From: CAYSGL01 sp964520985
GTDB lineage: Bacteria > Pseudomonadota > Alphaproteobacteria > Micavibrionales > Micavibrionaceae
Direction: 5' to 3'
Length of the DNA: 64,000 nt
NCBI GenBank assembly: GCA_964520985.1
Contig: CAZFPB010000001.1
Coordinates: 930,001 to 994,000, forward strand
Shown piece after piece: positions 43,220 through 53,116 of this stretch. The notes under the pieces were generated by a model, which had not been told where the DNA came from, searched no databases, and was given only the letters and a program-made list of their open reading frames with translations. The translations under genes were made by a program, and so were the position numbers. Within the stretch, counting starts at the first letter, position 1. Every line of letters starts with the position of its first letter.

Positions 43220-44786
43220 TGGCTGCTTCCTTTTTCGGCAGAGATACTTCTTCAAGCGTATTATTTTTTTCGGCATAGTGGCGGCCTTCCAGCGGACAGA
43301 CTAGATCCGCGCCGAGCTTGGCGCCGGCATGGCTCATCCAGCCGATGCGCTTGGCCGGCACGCCCGCCATCAAGGCGAACGCTGGCACATCGTTGGTAAC
43401 AACAGCGCCAGCCGCTATGAACGAATATTCACCCAGCGTATGACCGCAGACAATGGTGGCGTTCGCACCTATCGTTGTGCCGCGCTTCACCAGCGTCTGG
43501 CGGTATTCGGTTTTGCGTTCGATTTCGGCACGCGGATTATTGACGTTGGTGAAAACGCAAGATGGGCCGCAGAACACACCGTCTTCGAGCACCACACCTT
43601 TATAGAGGCTGACATTGTTTTGAATTTTGCATTGATTACCGACGCTGACATCGGGGCCGATCACACAGTTCTGACCGATCGTGCAATTCTGGCCGATGGT
43701 GGTATTTGGCAGCACGTGGCTGAAATGCCAGATCTTGGTGCCTTTGCCGATGGTCGATGGTTGATCGACATAGGCGCTTTCATGAACGGTGACATCGTCC
43801 TGCATGGCGGTATTTGCTTTCTTGGAAAGATCGCGGCTGGCTTTTTCCAGCACGGATAGAACGCGCAGGCCTTCGCGGCCATCGGTGCGCGGTGTGGCGC
43901 GGTTTGTAATGCAATCAGCGAAATGCTGGCACTCATCGCGCAACGGTTCGGATTGAACAAGCGTGACGTTTTCCGCATCGGCTTTGTTTGGCACCGGCAG
44001 ATCGCCCTGCCACGTAATGCTATGACGATAGAGGGTGAGTTTACTGTCCCACGGCAGACCGTCATCGAACACGGCCATCGCCTTCTCGCCGACGATGACC
44101 AGTTTTTGTTCTTTGAACGGGTGCAGCCAGGAGACAAAGACATGGCCTTTCAGGCCATTCGAGAAGGTCAGATGCATAGTTGTGACATCGGCAATGGTGT
44201 CATGCAGATTGAAACTGCCGACGGCGGACACCTGATTAGGCGCTTCACCGGCCAAGCCGAGAATCATCGAAATATCGTGCGGGGCAAAGCTCCACAGCAC
44301 ATCTTCCTCGCGGCGAATTTTACCGAGGTTCAAACGATTCGAATAAATATATTGCAGCTTGCCCAGTTCACCCGCGGCAATCATGTCGCGCAGTTTCAGA
44401 TAGGCCGGATGATAATGCAGCAGGTGACCGACCATGAGGATGGCTTTTTTGGCATCGGCCAGATCGCACAGCTCAGTAGCGTCGCTCACGCGCAGCGCCA
44501 ACGGCTTTTCCACAAAGACGTCTTTGCCGGCTTCCAACGCCTGTTTGGCAATCGCGTAATGCAGCGCGGCGGGTGCAGCAATCGCCACGCCTTTGATCGT
44601 AGCATCGGCCATGATCTGATCCATCGTCATCGCGGGCACTTTATATTGCTGCCCGAACGTCGCTGCGAGTTTCGGATCGTGATCGCACACAGCGGCCAGC
44701 GCGCCGATCTCGGCCATGTTGCGGACGATATTCTTGCCCCAGTAGCCGCAGCCGATAACGGCGATGTGTGGATTGGTCTGCGCCAT
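43212..44786 (-). CDS. fused Gfo/Idh/MocA oxidoreductase and hexapeptide N-acetyltransferase (WbpB-WbpD-like)
   Basis: A 524-residue two-domain enzyme. Residues 1-325 are an NAD(P)-dependent oxidoreductase (IAVIGCGYWGKNIVRNMAE, VFVEKPLAL). Residues about 335-500 are a left-handed beta-helix acetyltransferase (IGKGTKIWHFSHVLPNTTIG, TIGANATIVCGHTLGEY, GVPAKRIGWM). In P. aeruginosa these steps are separate proteins, WbpB (3-dehydrogenase of UDP-GlcNAcA) and WbpD (3-N-acetyltransferase); the aminotransferase acting between them is the next gene. The fusion shows no internal stop or frameshift. It begins two bases after the UDP-GlcNAc dehydrogenase stop. Confidence 0.9.
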   Translation of the reverse strand: MAQTNPHIAVIGCGYWGKNIVRNMAEIGALAAVCDHDPKLAATFGQQYKVPAMTMDQIMADATIKGVAIAAPAALHYAIAKQALEAGKDVFVEKPLALRVSDATELCDLADAKKAILMVGHLLHYHPAYLKLRDMIAAGELGKLQYIYSNRLNLGKIRREEDVLWSFAPHDISMILGLAGEAPNQVSAVGSFNLHDTIADVTTMHLTFSNGLKGHVFVSWLHPFKEQKLVIVGEKAMAVFDDGLPWDSKLTLYRHSITWQGDLPVPNKADAENVTLVQSEPLRDECQHFADCITNRATPRTDGREGLRVLSVLEKASRDLSKKANTAMQDDVTVHESAYVDQPSTIGKGTKIWHFSHVLPNTTIGQNCTIGQNCVIGPDVSVGNQCKIQNNVSLYKGVVLEDGVFCGPSCVFTNVNNPRAEIERKTEYRQTLVKRGTTIGANATIVCGHTLGEYSFIAAGAVVTNDVPAFALMAGVPAKRIGWMSHAGAKLGADLVCPLEGRHYAEKNNTLEEVSLPKKEAANG

Positions 44787-44788
44787 GA

Positions 44789-46162
44789 TTATGCTTTCAC
44801 CACTTTATTGCCCGTGACACCCTGACGCTCGCAGATGTTGCGGGTATCGACCACCAGCGGGACATTGTCCGCCAAAAATTGATAATCGACATCATCGTGG
44901 TCGGTGGCGATAAACGCCGCATCGTATTGCTTCAGCGTCTGCGCATCAAACGTCACGCTTTTGCGGCCAGCCAGCGGCGCATGTTCGCGCGAGGGTGGAA
45001 TAACCGGAATATAGCTGTCGTAGAAATCAACCTGCGCGCCCAGATGCTCGAGCATTTCAATGATGCGCAAAGACGGGCTTTCGCGCATATCATCGACATT
45101 CTTTTTATAGGCCAGACCGACCAGCAGGATTTTCGAACCATTGACGCTTTTCTGGAAGCGCTCGCTCAGCGCGGCAATCAAGGCGTTCACGACATGGCGC
45201 GGCATGTGCGCGTTGATTTCACCGGCCAGCTCGATAAAGCGGGTCGATAATTCAAACTCGCGCGCTTTCCATGTCAGGTAGAACGGATCGATCGGAATGC
45301 AGTGACCGCCAAGACCCGGACCCGGATAGAACGGCATGAAGCCGAACGGTTTTGTTTTCGCGGCGTCAATGACTTCCCAGACATCAATGCCCATGGCGCC
45401 ATAGATAACTTTCAGTTCGTTCACCAGCGCGATGTTCACGGCGCGGAAAATGTTTTCGGTCAGCTTCACGGCTTCAGCTGTCTGCGTAGAAGACACAGGT
45501 ACAACTTTCGGCACGAATTTGCCATACAGCGTGCAAGCCAGTTTCACAGCCGCTTCCCCATCGCCGCCCACCACTTTGGGCGTCGTCGAGGCGGAGAAGG
45601 ATTCATTGCCCGGATCTTCGCGTTCCGGCGAATACGCCATGAAGAAATCAACGCCGGATTTCAGACCGCTGGCAGCTTCGAGAATCGGCGTCATCACATC
45701 GGTTGTGGTGCCGGGATAGGTAGTCGATTCCAACGAGATTAATTGACCGCGGCGCAGGTATTTGGCGATCTGTTTCGTTGTCTCCACGACAAAACTTAAA
45801 TCCGGCTCGCGCTGTTTGGTGAGCGGTGTCGGCACGCAGATAATAACCGCATCCATATCCGCCAGAGAGGCAAAGTCTGTTGTCGCATTGAATGTTTTAT
45901 CGTCGACAATCTGTTTGATCTGCTCTGATGGCAGATGCTTGATTGGCGATTGCCCTTGGTTCAGTTGCTCCACACGTCTTTGATCGACATCAAATCCCGT
46001 CACGCTGAATTGCTGCGCCGTCAGGCTGCACACCAAAGGAATCCCGACATACCCCAGACCGATAACACCGATTTTGGCTTTGGCCGTCGCGAACAGTGTG
46101 TTCAGCGCGTCCACATCCAGCGATGCGCCAGCAGGAGAAAGGTGGGCGAGAGATGACTTCAT
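44789..46162 (-). CDS. UDP-N-acetylglucosamine 6-dehydrogenase (WbpA-like)
   Basis: A 457-residue nucleotide-sugar dehydrogenase that oxidises C6 to the carboxylate in two NAD-dependent steps. The N-terminal Rossmann motif is IGVIGLGYVGIPLVCSL and the catalytic Cys is in GLGGHCIPIDPFYLTWK (about residue 270). The length and PIDPFYL wording fit the UDP-GlcNAc/UDP-ManNAc branch (WbpA, WecC) rather than UDP-glucose dehydrogenases. AGGAG precedes the ATG by 11 bases. It should supply the first intermediate for the next two genes. Confidence 0.9.
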   Translation of the reverse strand: MKSSLAHLSPAGASLDVDALNTLFATAKAKIGVIGLGYVGIPLVCSLTAQQFSVTGFDVDQRRVEQLNQGQSPIKHLPSEQIKQIVDDKTFNATTDFASLADMDAVIICVPTPLTKQREPDLSFVVETTKQIAKYLRRGQLISLESTTYPGTTTDVMTPILEAASGLKSGVDFFMAYSPEREDPGNESFSASTTPKVVGGDGEAAVKLACTLYGKFVPKVVPVSSTQTAEAVKLTENIFRAVNIALVNELKVIYGAMGIDVWEVIDAAKTKPFGFMPFYPGPGLGGHCIPIDPFYLTWKAREFELSTRFIELAGEINAHMPRHVVNALIAALSERFQKSVNGSKILLVGLAYKKNVDDMRESPSLRIIEMLEHLGAQVDFYDSYIPVIPPSREHAPLAGRKSVTFDAQTLKQYDAAFIATDHDDVDYQFLADNVPLVVDTRNICERQGVTGNKVVKA

Positions 46163-46277
46163 GATAGAGCGGCTCCTAGGGCCTCTTTGGAATTCTTATG
46201 GCAATTAGTCTGATTGGGTTGGAGTTTACAAAGATATCGCCCCGAAACTCAACAGATTCTTTCGGTTTAAACTGGGG

Positions 46278-47258
46278 TTACACCCCGTAATAATCCCGGT
46301 GCCAGGCTACGTAACGCGCAACCCCCTGCTCCAGCGACACGCGCGGGCGGTAACCGATCACGGCCGTGGTTTCGGTAATATCGGCGTAAGTCTCTTCTAC
46401 GTCACCCGGCTGCATGGGGAGGAACGCAATATCGGCTTTTTTGCCCAGCGCTTTTTCGATCAACCCGATAAAACCGAGTAAAGGCTCGCTGTGCGCATTC
46501 CCCAGGTTCAAAACACGCGATGCAGCCCCGCCCTGCTCGGTTGGAGGGGATTTGAGTGAGGCCATAATGCCATCGACAATGTCGTCGATATAGGTGAAAT
46601 CGCGGCGCATATCGCCTTGGTTGAAAACAGGCACTTTGCGCCCTTCGGCAATTGCTTGCGTGAAAATATAAGGCGCCATTTCCGGGCGTCCCCACGGGCC
46701 GTAAACGGTGAAGAACCGCAGGCCCGTCTGAGGAATATTAAACAGATGGCTGTAAGTATAGCTCATCAATTCATCGGCGCGTTTGGTCGCGGCGTAAAGC
46801 GATACCGGCTCATCGACTGCATCCCCGATTGCATAGGGCAGTTTTTTATTACGCCCATAAACCGATGATGAGCTGGCATAAACGAGATGCTTGAAGCCCG
46901 GTGTGTGACGGCACATTTCCATCACAGTTATGTGGCCCATGCAGTTGCTGGTGATATAGCTGTAGGGATTCTCGAGCGAGTAGCGCACCCCGGCCTGCGC
47001 CGCCAGATGAATGACTTCCAGAAACGGTCCCTTGTCGCGCCATAGATGTTCCAGCGCATTTTTGTCGGCAACATCGCCTTCCACAAACTGAAAATTCTGG
47101 AAGTTGTCGAGCAGTTGCAGGCGCGCCTGTTTTAAAGCGGGGTCGTAATAATCATTCAGATTGTCGATGGCGACGACGTCATACCCATCCTGCAATAAGC
47201 GCGCACAGGTATGAAACCCGATAAATCCCGCCCCGCCCGTAACCAGAATTTTCGCCAT
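46278..47258 (-). CDS. NAD-dependent nucleotide-sugar 4-epimerase (UDP-glucuronate epimerase-like)
   Basis: A 326-residue extended-SDR protein. The cofactor loop is TGGAGFIGFHTC, and the catalytic residues are Ser in YASSSSVYG and the YxxxK in YAATKRADE. FFTVYGPWGRPEMAPYIFTQ is the signature of the UDP-glucuronate 4-epimerase branch. The substrate could be UDP-GlcA or UDP-GlcNAcA made by the next gene. It is the first gene of the locus, separated from the rest by 115 bases, with GGGGAAA before the ATG. Confidence 0.9.
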   Translation of the reverse strand: MAKILVTGGAGFIGFHTCARLLQDGYDVVAIDNLNDYYDPALKQARLQLLDNFQNFQFVEGDVADKNALEHLWRDKGPFLEVIHLAAQAGVRYSLENPYSYITSNCMGHITVMEMCRHTPGFKHLVYASSSSVYGRNKKLPYAIGDAVDEPVSLYAATKRADELMSYTYSHLFNIPQTGLRFFTVYGPWGRPEMAPYIFTQAIAEGRKVPVFNQGDMRRDFTYIDDIVDGIMASLKSPPTEQGGAASRVLNLGNAHSEPLLGFIGLIEKALGKKADIAFLPMQPGDVEETYADITETTAVIGYRPRVSLEQGVARYVAWHRDYYGV

Positions 47259-47413
47259 TTTCCCCGTAACTTATTGCTTTAACGTATAAAATTACACGCC
47301 ATGCGGTACTATATAACACCCTTATCAAAAAGCAATTCCCCTTAAGAGCGGAACTAACAGGCGTCTAAGCCATTGGCTTCATATCAATTCATTCAGAAAA
47401 AAGGATTATCATT

Positions 47414-47908
47414 ATGAGCAAGATTATTACCGCTACTTTTAAAACCCGCGATGCCGCTTTCAATGCCATTCGTCAATTGGAAGCGATTGGTGTAACGGAA
47501 GATCAGATCAGTCTGGTTGTAACCGATGAAACCCGTGGCCGTTCTTTCAATATCGATGAAGGATCCAAAGCCGATGAAGGCGCTGCTGCTGGCGCGACGT
47601 TCGGCGGTATTGTCGGCGGTGTTCTGGCCGCTATGGCTGGCGCTGGCGCGCTGGCCTTCCCGGGTCTGAACCTGATTGTATCGGGCGCAGTGGTAAGCGG
47701 TCTGGCTGGAGCCGGTGCAGGCGCCGCAACGGGCGGCCTTGTCGGCCTGCTGGTTGGTTCGGGTATCAAAGAACACGAAGCCAAAGTCTATGAAGATGAA
47801 GTCAAGACAGGCGCTATCCTGATGGCTGTCAAAACAGAAAACAGCGATCAGAAGAAAGCCGTTGAAGACCTGCTTGAGCGCAGTGATTCCTACAATCTGG
47901 CCGCCTAA
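47414..47908 (+). CDS. general-stress-protein-17M-like glycine-rich protein
   Basis: A 164-residue protein. The N-terminal 50 residues form a small alpha/beta domain (IITATFKTRDAAFNAIRQLE) like that of Bacillus GSP17M/YflT. The middle is a Gly/Ala-rich hydrophobic hairpin (about 55-118) and the C-terminus is another alpha/beta segment (KTGAILMAVKTENSDQKKAV). Such proteins are stress-induced and membrane-associated, with no known reaction. The gene has AAAGGA before its ATG and a strong terminator behind it, so it is probably monocistronic. Confidence 0.8.
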   Translation: MSKIITATFKTRDAAFNAIRQLEAIGVTEDQISLVVTDETRGRSFNIDEGSKADEGAAAGATFGGIVGGVLAAMAGAGALAFPGLNLIVSGAVVSGLAGAGAGAATGGLVGLLVGSGIKEHEAKVYEDEVKTGAILMAVKTENSDQKKAVEDLLERSDSYNLAA

Positions 47909-47925
47909 TTACGCTTTGCTTGCTG

Positions 47926-47957
47926 GAAAACCCCGTCCTCACCGGCGGGGTTTTCTT
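47926..47957 (+). terminator. intrinsic terminator after the stress protein gene
   Basis: Ten-base stem GAAAACCCCG / CGGGGTTTTC with a ten-base loop, followed by CTTTG. The T run is interrupted by a single C but the stem is strong. Confidence 0.85.
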
Positions 47958-48075
47958 TGTCCGCAGGAGATTGGGGGCATCTCTCGGATTTTTCTGGCAT
48001 TTTACCGGTTTTCTCGTCTATAACATCCTCGGTATTTTGGAAAACAGACCCCACAGAACACGATCCGAAGCGACG

Positions 48076-48711
<636 letters not shown>

Positions 48712-48723
48712 GACGAACCTCTC

Positions 48724-49692
48724 ATGATGACATCCTTTTCCCGCATCGTATTAACAGGCTGCCTGATTGCCGCCACGACGCCAGCGATGGCTGCCACCGA
48801 ACAGGATATTCGCGGCTGGCTGAACAAAACTGTCCCAGTCATTTTGATGAACGATCCGGCGCAGCCCGGCATGATGGATAGCAAACGCGCTTTCTTCACC
48901 CCCGAAGGCTTCAACGGTTTTGTGAAAACAATTGAGCGTCAGGGAACTGGCCAGCTCGCCCGTCAGGTCGCGGCCGTCTGTATCGCTCAGGCCCGCATCG
49001 CCGAAGGCGGCACGTGGATTGTCGACACGCAGGTCGTCTATAAAAATCAGCAGGCTTTGATCCAGCCGATCGAAGCGCCCGCCGACAAAACCGCGCCGCC
49101 CAAAGCCAAACCCAATCCTTACAGCTATGAAACCGCACAGTTCTACATCAAGGATGTGGCAACCGCCAATGACGTGAAGGTCAATCAATATATTCCCGAA
49201 CAAGCGCCTAAAGAAGGTTTTGCAAATTGCCGCGCGCCCGGCGAAGTGCAAGAACGCATGAGCGGCATTGATGAGCAGCTGGCTTTTTATGAAAGCACGC
49301 TGGCCACCCTGCAAGAACGCATCGCCGCCCTGCGCGCGCAAAAAGCCTCGATGACCGGCGCCGCGCCCATGCCGGGACAAGTCGTCCCGCCAGCGCCGCA
49401 ACAAATTGCTCCGGCCCCAATCGCTGCCCCGCATATGCAACCGACACCAACTTTGCCGCAGCAGGTGATGCCACCCGCGGCGCAACCAATTCCGCAACAA
49501 GCGCCTGTTCCAACTAACAGCATCGATGCCAACGCCGCCGAGCATGTGCTGCGCGCGCCGGCGGGCGCCGTTCCTGTTGCCCCGGCCCAACAACAATACA
49601 TCGCCCCGCAACAACAACCGACTGTAGCTCCTCAAACGGCGCCGTATGCCCGCCAGTACAATACGCACAGCACTCTACAAGAAACACGATAA
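48724..49692 (+). CDS. hypothetical exported protein with coiled coil and Pro/Gln-rich tail
   Basis: A 322-residue predicted periplasmic protein. The signal peptide ends TPAMAATEQD (cleavage about residue 24). A globular domain with two Cys follows (about 30-170). A coiled coil (about 180-210, LAFYESTLATLQERIAALR) and a long low-complexity tail rich in Pro, Gln and Ala complete it. The tail may span the periplasm or bind peptidoglycan. I do not recognise the family. It sits between dcd and murA on the same strand. Confidence 0.75.
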   Translation: MMTSFSRIVLTGCLIAATTPAMAATEQDIRGWLNKTVPVILMNDPAQPGMMDSKRAFFTPEGFNGFVKTIERQGTGQLARQVAAVCIAQARIAEGGTWIVDTQVVYKNQQALIQPIEAPADKTAPPKAKPNPYSYETAQFYIKDVATANDVKVNQYIPEQAPKEGFANCRAPGEVQERMSGIDEQLAFYESTLATLQERIAALRAQKASMTGAAPMPGQVVPPAPQQIAPAPIAAPHMQPTPTLPQQVMPPAAQPIPQQAPVPTNSIDANAAEHVLRAPAGAVPVAPAQQQYIAPQQQPTVAPQTAPYARQYNTHSTLQETR

Positions 49693-49716
49693 GTTTACTT
49701 TACAAGGATCACCTCA

Positions 49717-51090
49717 ATGACAACAAACGCTGCTGCCGTTTCCCCGTTCGAGGGGTTCAACAAAGAAGACTCGACCATCGAGCTTATTCACACAGCGCCA
49801 GCGCAAGGATCAGGCATGGATAAAATTATCGTCACCGGCGGCACCCAGTTAAACGGCACCATTCCGATCAGCGGCGCGAAGAACGCGGCCCTGAAACACA
49901 TGTGCGCCGCGCTGCTGACAGATCAACCGGTTCAGTTCCAAAACCTCCCTGTACAACTGGGCGATGTGCGCGCACTGGCTGAACTGCTCCAGCATCTCGG
50001 CATGATGGTCGCCTTGCGCGATGACGGCGTTGGCTTTTTAAAAACAGCCGAAATCAAATCGCATATCGCGCCCTATGACATGGTGCGCAAAATGCGCGCC
50101 AGTATTCTTGTGCTCGGCCCGCTGCTGGCCCGCCACGGCATTGCCGAAGTATCGCTGCCGGGCGGCTGCGCCATCGGCACACGCCCTGTCGACCTGCACA
50201 TCATGGGCCTCAAAGCCATGGGCGCCGAGATTGAAATTGAAGCCGGCTATATCAAAGCCAAAGCGCCAGCGGGCGGATTAGTCGGCGCGGATATCACCTT
50301 CCCGAAAGTATCGGTGGGCGCCACGGAAAATACGATGATGGCGGCCACGCTGGCCAAAGGCACGACCATCTTGCGCAATGCCGCGCGCGAGCCTGAAATT
50401 ATTGATCAGGGCGAAGCGCTGATCAAAATGGGCGCAAAAATCGAAGGTCTTGGCACCGATAAAATTACGATTGAAGGCGTTGAAAAACTCGGCGGCTGCG
50501 TTCACTCCGTTCTGCCAGACCGCATCGAGACCGGCACGTATCTGTGCGCCGTCGGTCTGACCGGCGGTACGGTGCGTTTGCAAAATGCGCGCCTCGATCA
50601 TCTCTCCGCATTGGTCGGCCCGCTCAAAGCGGCCGGCATGGACATTGCGCAGGATGGCAACGATATCACCGTGCATAAAAACGGCAGCCGTCTCAAAGGC
50701 GTCGATATCATGACGGAACCATATCCCGGCTTTGCCACCGATTTGCAGGCGCAATTCATGGCGATGCTGACCCTGTGCGATGGTGCGGGCATGATCAGCG
50801 AGACCGTCTTTGAAAACCGCTTCATGCATGTGCCGGAACTGGTGCGCATGGGCGCCGATATCACGGTGCATGGTCATTCCGCCATCGTGCGCGGCGTCAA
50901 AACACTCAAAGGCGCCGAAGTCATGGCAACCGACCTGCGCGCATCCGTCGCGCTGATCCTCGCCGGGCTTGTGGCCGAAGGCGAAACGACCGTCAACCGC
51001 ATCTATCACCTTGATCGTGGCTACGAAAACATCGTCAAGAAATTGTCCGACGTCGGCGCAAAAATTGAGCGGGTAAGCGGCAAGGAATAA
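49717..51090 (+). CDS. murA: UDP-N-acetylglucosamine 1-carboxyvinyltransferase
   Basis: Catalyses the first committed step of peptidoglycan synthesis, transferring enolpyruvate from PEP to UDP-GlcNAc. The catalytic Cys is in LPGGCAIGTRPVDLH (residue 151 from this start, 118 from the later one, matching Cys115 of E. coli). Two starts are credible: 49717 with AAGGA upstream, giving 457 residues, or 49816 (MDKIIVTGG), which also has AAGGA and gives the usual 424. The extra 33 residues are not part of the known fold. The C-terminal RAGAxLxLAGL-type motif reads DLRASVALILAGLVAEG. Confidence 0.94.
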   Translation: MTTNAAAVSPFEGFNKEDSTIELIHTAPAQGSGMDKIIVTGGTQLNGTIPISGAKNAALKHMCAALLTDQPVQFQNLPVQLGDVRALAELLQHLGMMVALRDDGVGFLKTAEIKSHIAPYDMVRKMRASILVLGPLLARHGIAEVSLPGGCAIGTRPVDLHIMGLKAMGAEIEIEAGYIKAKAPAGGLVGADITFPKVSVGATENTMMAATLAKGTTILRNAAREPEIIDQGEALIKMGAKIEGLGTDKITIEGVEKLGGCVHSVLPDRIETGTYLCAVGLTGGTVRLQNARLDHLSALVGPLKAAGMDIAQDGNDITVHKNGSRLKGVDIMTEPYPGFATDLQAQFMAMLTLCDGAGMISETVFENRFMHVPELVRMGADITVHGHSAIVRGVKTLKGAEVMATDLRASVALILAGLVAEGETTVNRIYHLDRGYENIVKKLSDVGAKIERVSGKE

Positions 51091-51108
51091 TTGTTACTGG
51101 AGTAGCCT

Positions 51109-52425
51109 GTGTCTTCTGTTTCTTTTTCTGAGTATAGTGTTGAGGCTGTGTTCAAGCATCTGGACCTTCGAGAGGATCAGATAGAGGAGCGCGAAGCGGT
51201 CCGCTTTGTTTACAAGCAATATGCACATGGCGAGTTTAAGTCAGACAATCCCCAATTGGCCGTAACCGATACAATCGAGCGTGTAACTCAACGTTTTGAT
51301 ATGCTGAACCATTACGCCGAAAATTTTTTTCCCGAAAATAATCATGAATGGGATGCTCTTTTAATCGCAATCATATGCGACGATATGATTGAAGAAGCGA
51401 GCAATCTCAAAGAAGCCGATGATATTGGCGCAATCCAAGATTTTTCCGATGATTACGCTGTGAAAATGGCTGATCGTTTTTTTGATGATGCGACAGATCT
51501 TGCTAATCGCGGCCTCTTAAAAGATGAAGTTGTATCTCCAGAAGCGTTGTTTCTTGCTCATATCAACACTATACTCGACATGCATATAAAAATAGACAAC
51601 ATCGATCAATATAACGAAGACGAGCTGTATGAAATAAAAGAAGAAACGCAGCATGCTCGGAGTTTTATGCGTCCAGAAACCGATATCGGATATGAACTGC
51701 TCGGCGCAATTGATAAGCTGGCGAAAGAAGTAGAAGCACGGCTCCCCCATATCTGCTCGCTAAAAGTGTCGTTCAATGGCGAAGCCAAATACATCTCATT
51801 CGGCTCTCGTGACAACGACGCTGAAGCTATAACCCGACTGCAAAAATTCTTGCCCTATAAAGACAACGTGCTGCGTGATCTGGTCAAAGCTTACTGGTAT
51901 GCAAGCAACGAGCTCTATGACGAGGATATTTTTGAACAGGCAAGCGCGCTTTTCGCCCAGCGCACCTCCCTTTTCGCCTTCTTTGAAGGCGATCTTAATC
52001 TGAATACCAGAGAGCGGGAAACGGCTCTATGCAGCTGGCTTCTCACAAACTTTATCGATCCTCAAAACAACAATTATGCGCACCTGATGACAGATGGCAC
52101 GATTGCCATCCTGGATACGATATCAACCAAAGAACATATCCAACCCACGCTATCACAATGGATGGAAGACAAAGCCCTCTTAGTGCCGATCGGTCTTAAC
52201 ATTTTCACCCATTTGAATCATATTGCTTATGGATACAGGGACGGCAATAGAGGAAAAACATTATCGGTCGATGCGCAACGTGCTGATTACGATTATGCCC
52301 AGACACTGCTAAATGAGGCGCCGCCTTTCGATTGCAAGCTGGCTTACGAGATTAAAGAGAAAGCCAAGGTTGTCATGCATTCTATTAAATTGCCCGGCCC
52401 GCGCCCGGATCTACATCTGGTTTAA
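51109..52425 (+). CDS. hypothetical protein
   Basis: A 438-residue soluble, acidic, mainly helical protein that I do not recognise. It starts with GTG at 51109, with TGGAG eight bases upstream. There is no signal peptide or membrane helix. Asp/Glu-rich helices dominate (EEREAVRFVYKQY, DELYEIKEETQ). Base composition is lower in GC than murA and hisG on either side. This suggests a gene inserted between these two conserved genes. No catalytic motif is obvious. Confidence 0.7.
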   Translation: MSSVSFSEYSVEAVFKHLDLREDQIEEREAVRFVYKQYAHGEFKSDNPQLAVTDTIERVTQRFDMLNHYAENFFPENNHEWDALLIAIICDDMIEEASNLKEADDIGAIQDFSDDYAVKMADRFFDDATDLANRGLLKDEVVSPEALFLAHINTILDMHIKIDNIDQYNEDELYEIKEETQHARSFMRPETDIGYELLGAIDKLAKEVEARLPHICSLKVSFNGEAKYISFGSRDNDAEAITRLQKFLPYKDNVLRDLVKAYWYASNELYDEDIFEQASALFAQRTSLFAFFEGDLNLNTRERETALCSWLLTNFIDPQNNNYAHLMTDGTIAILDTISTKEHIQPTLSQWMEDKALLVPIGLNIFTHLNHIAYGYRDGNRGKTLSVDAQRADYDYAQTLLNEAPPFDCKLAYEIKEKAKVVMHSIKLPGPRPDLHLV

Positions 52426-52468
52426 ATAAATCTTGGCCCCTTCCTTGGTTCATGATTAATTCGTGCCT

Positions 52469-53116
52469 ATGACCGATAAACTCATCATGGCCGTGCCCAA
52501 GGGGCGTATTCTGGACGAGCTGATGCCCGTGCTGACCAAGGTCGGCATAGAGCCGGAAGCGGCTTTTTTCGATGAGAAATCCCGCCTGCTGCGCTTTACG
52601 ACCAATATCCCCTCGCTCGACCTGATCCGGGTGCGCGCTTTCGATGCGGCGACCTTTACCGCCTTTGGCGCGGCACATCTGGGCGTGGCGGGCCTCGACG
52701 TGCTGGAGGAATATGATTATTCCGAGCTCTACGCCCCGGTTGACCTCAAAATCGGTGGCTGCCGCCTGTCTATCGCGATGCGCGAAGAGGACGCGGCGCA
52801 GGAAGACCCCAGCCGCTGGAGCCATATCCGCGTCGCCAGCAAATACCCCAACCTGACCCGCAAGCATTTTGCCCGCCGCGGGGTGCAGGCCGAAATCATC
52901 ACCCTGAACGGGGCAATGGAGATTGTCCCGGTGCTGGGCCTGGCCAAGCGGATCGTCGATCTGGTGTCATCGGGCAGCACACTGAAAGCCAACGGGCTGG
53001 TCGAAGTCGAAAAGATCCTTGATGTCTCCAGCCGCCTGATCGTCAACCGCACCGCGCTCAAAACCATGCCGGACGCTCTCCAGCCCTGGATCACCAAATT
53101 CCGCGCGGCGGCGTGA
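52469..53116 (+). CDS. hisG: ATP phosphoribosyltransferase, short form
   Basis: First enzyme of histidine synthesis, joining PRPP and ATP. At about 215 residues it is the short form lacking the C-terminal regulatory domain, which needs HisZ as a partner; no hisZ is in the window. Motifs: MAVPKGRILDEL at the N-terminus, and the PRPP loop in DLVSSGSTLKANGL. The start is the ATG at 52469, or the GTG two codons earlier. The hisD gene that often follows in alphaproteobacteria is absent; the UPF0262 gene follows directly in a GTGATG overlap. Confidence 0.93.
   Translation: MTDKLIMAVPKGRILDELMPVLTKVGIEPEAAFFDEKSRLLRFTTNIPSLDLIRVRAFDAATFTAFGAAHLGVAGLDVLEEYDYSELYAPVDLKIGGCRLSIAMREEDAAQEDPSRWSHIRVASKYPNLTRKHFARRGVQAEIITLNGAMEIVPVLGLAKRIVDLVSSGSTLKANGLVEVEKILDVSSRLIVNRTALKTMPDALQPWITKFRAAA

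Noticed and set aside
48724..49692. Antisense open frame of about 300 codons opposite the exported protein
   Set aside because: An Arg/Gly-rich shadow with no start signal; the plus-strand frame has a signal peptide and coiled coil.
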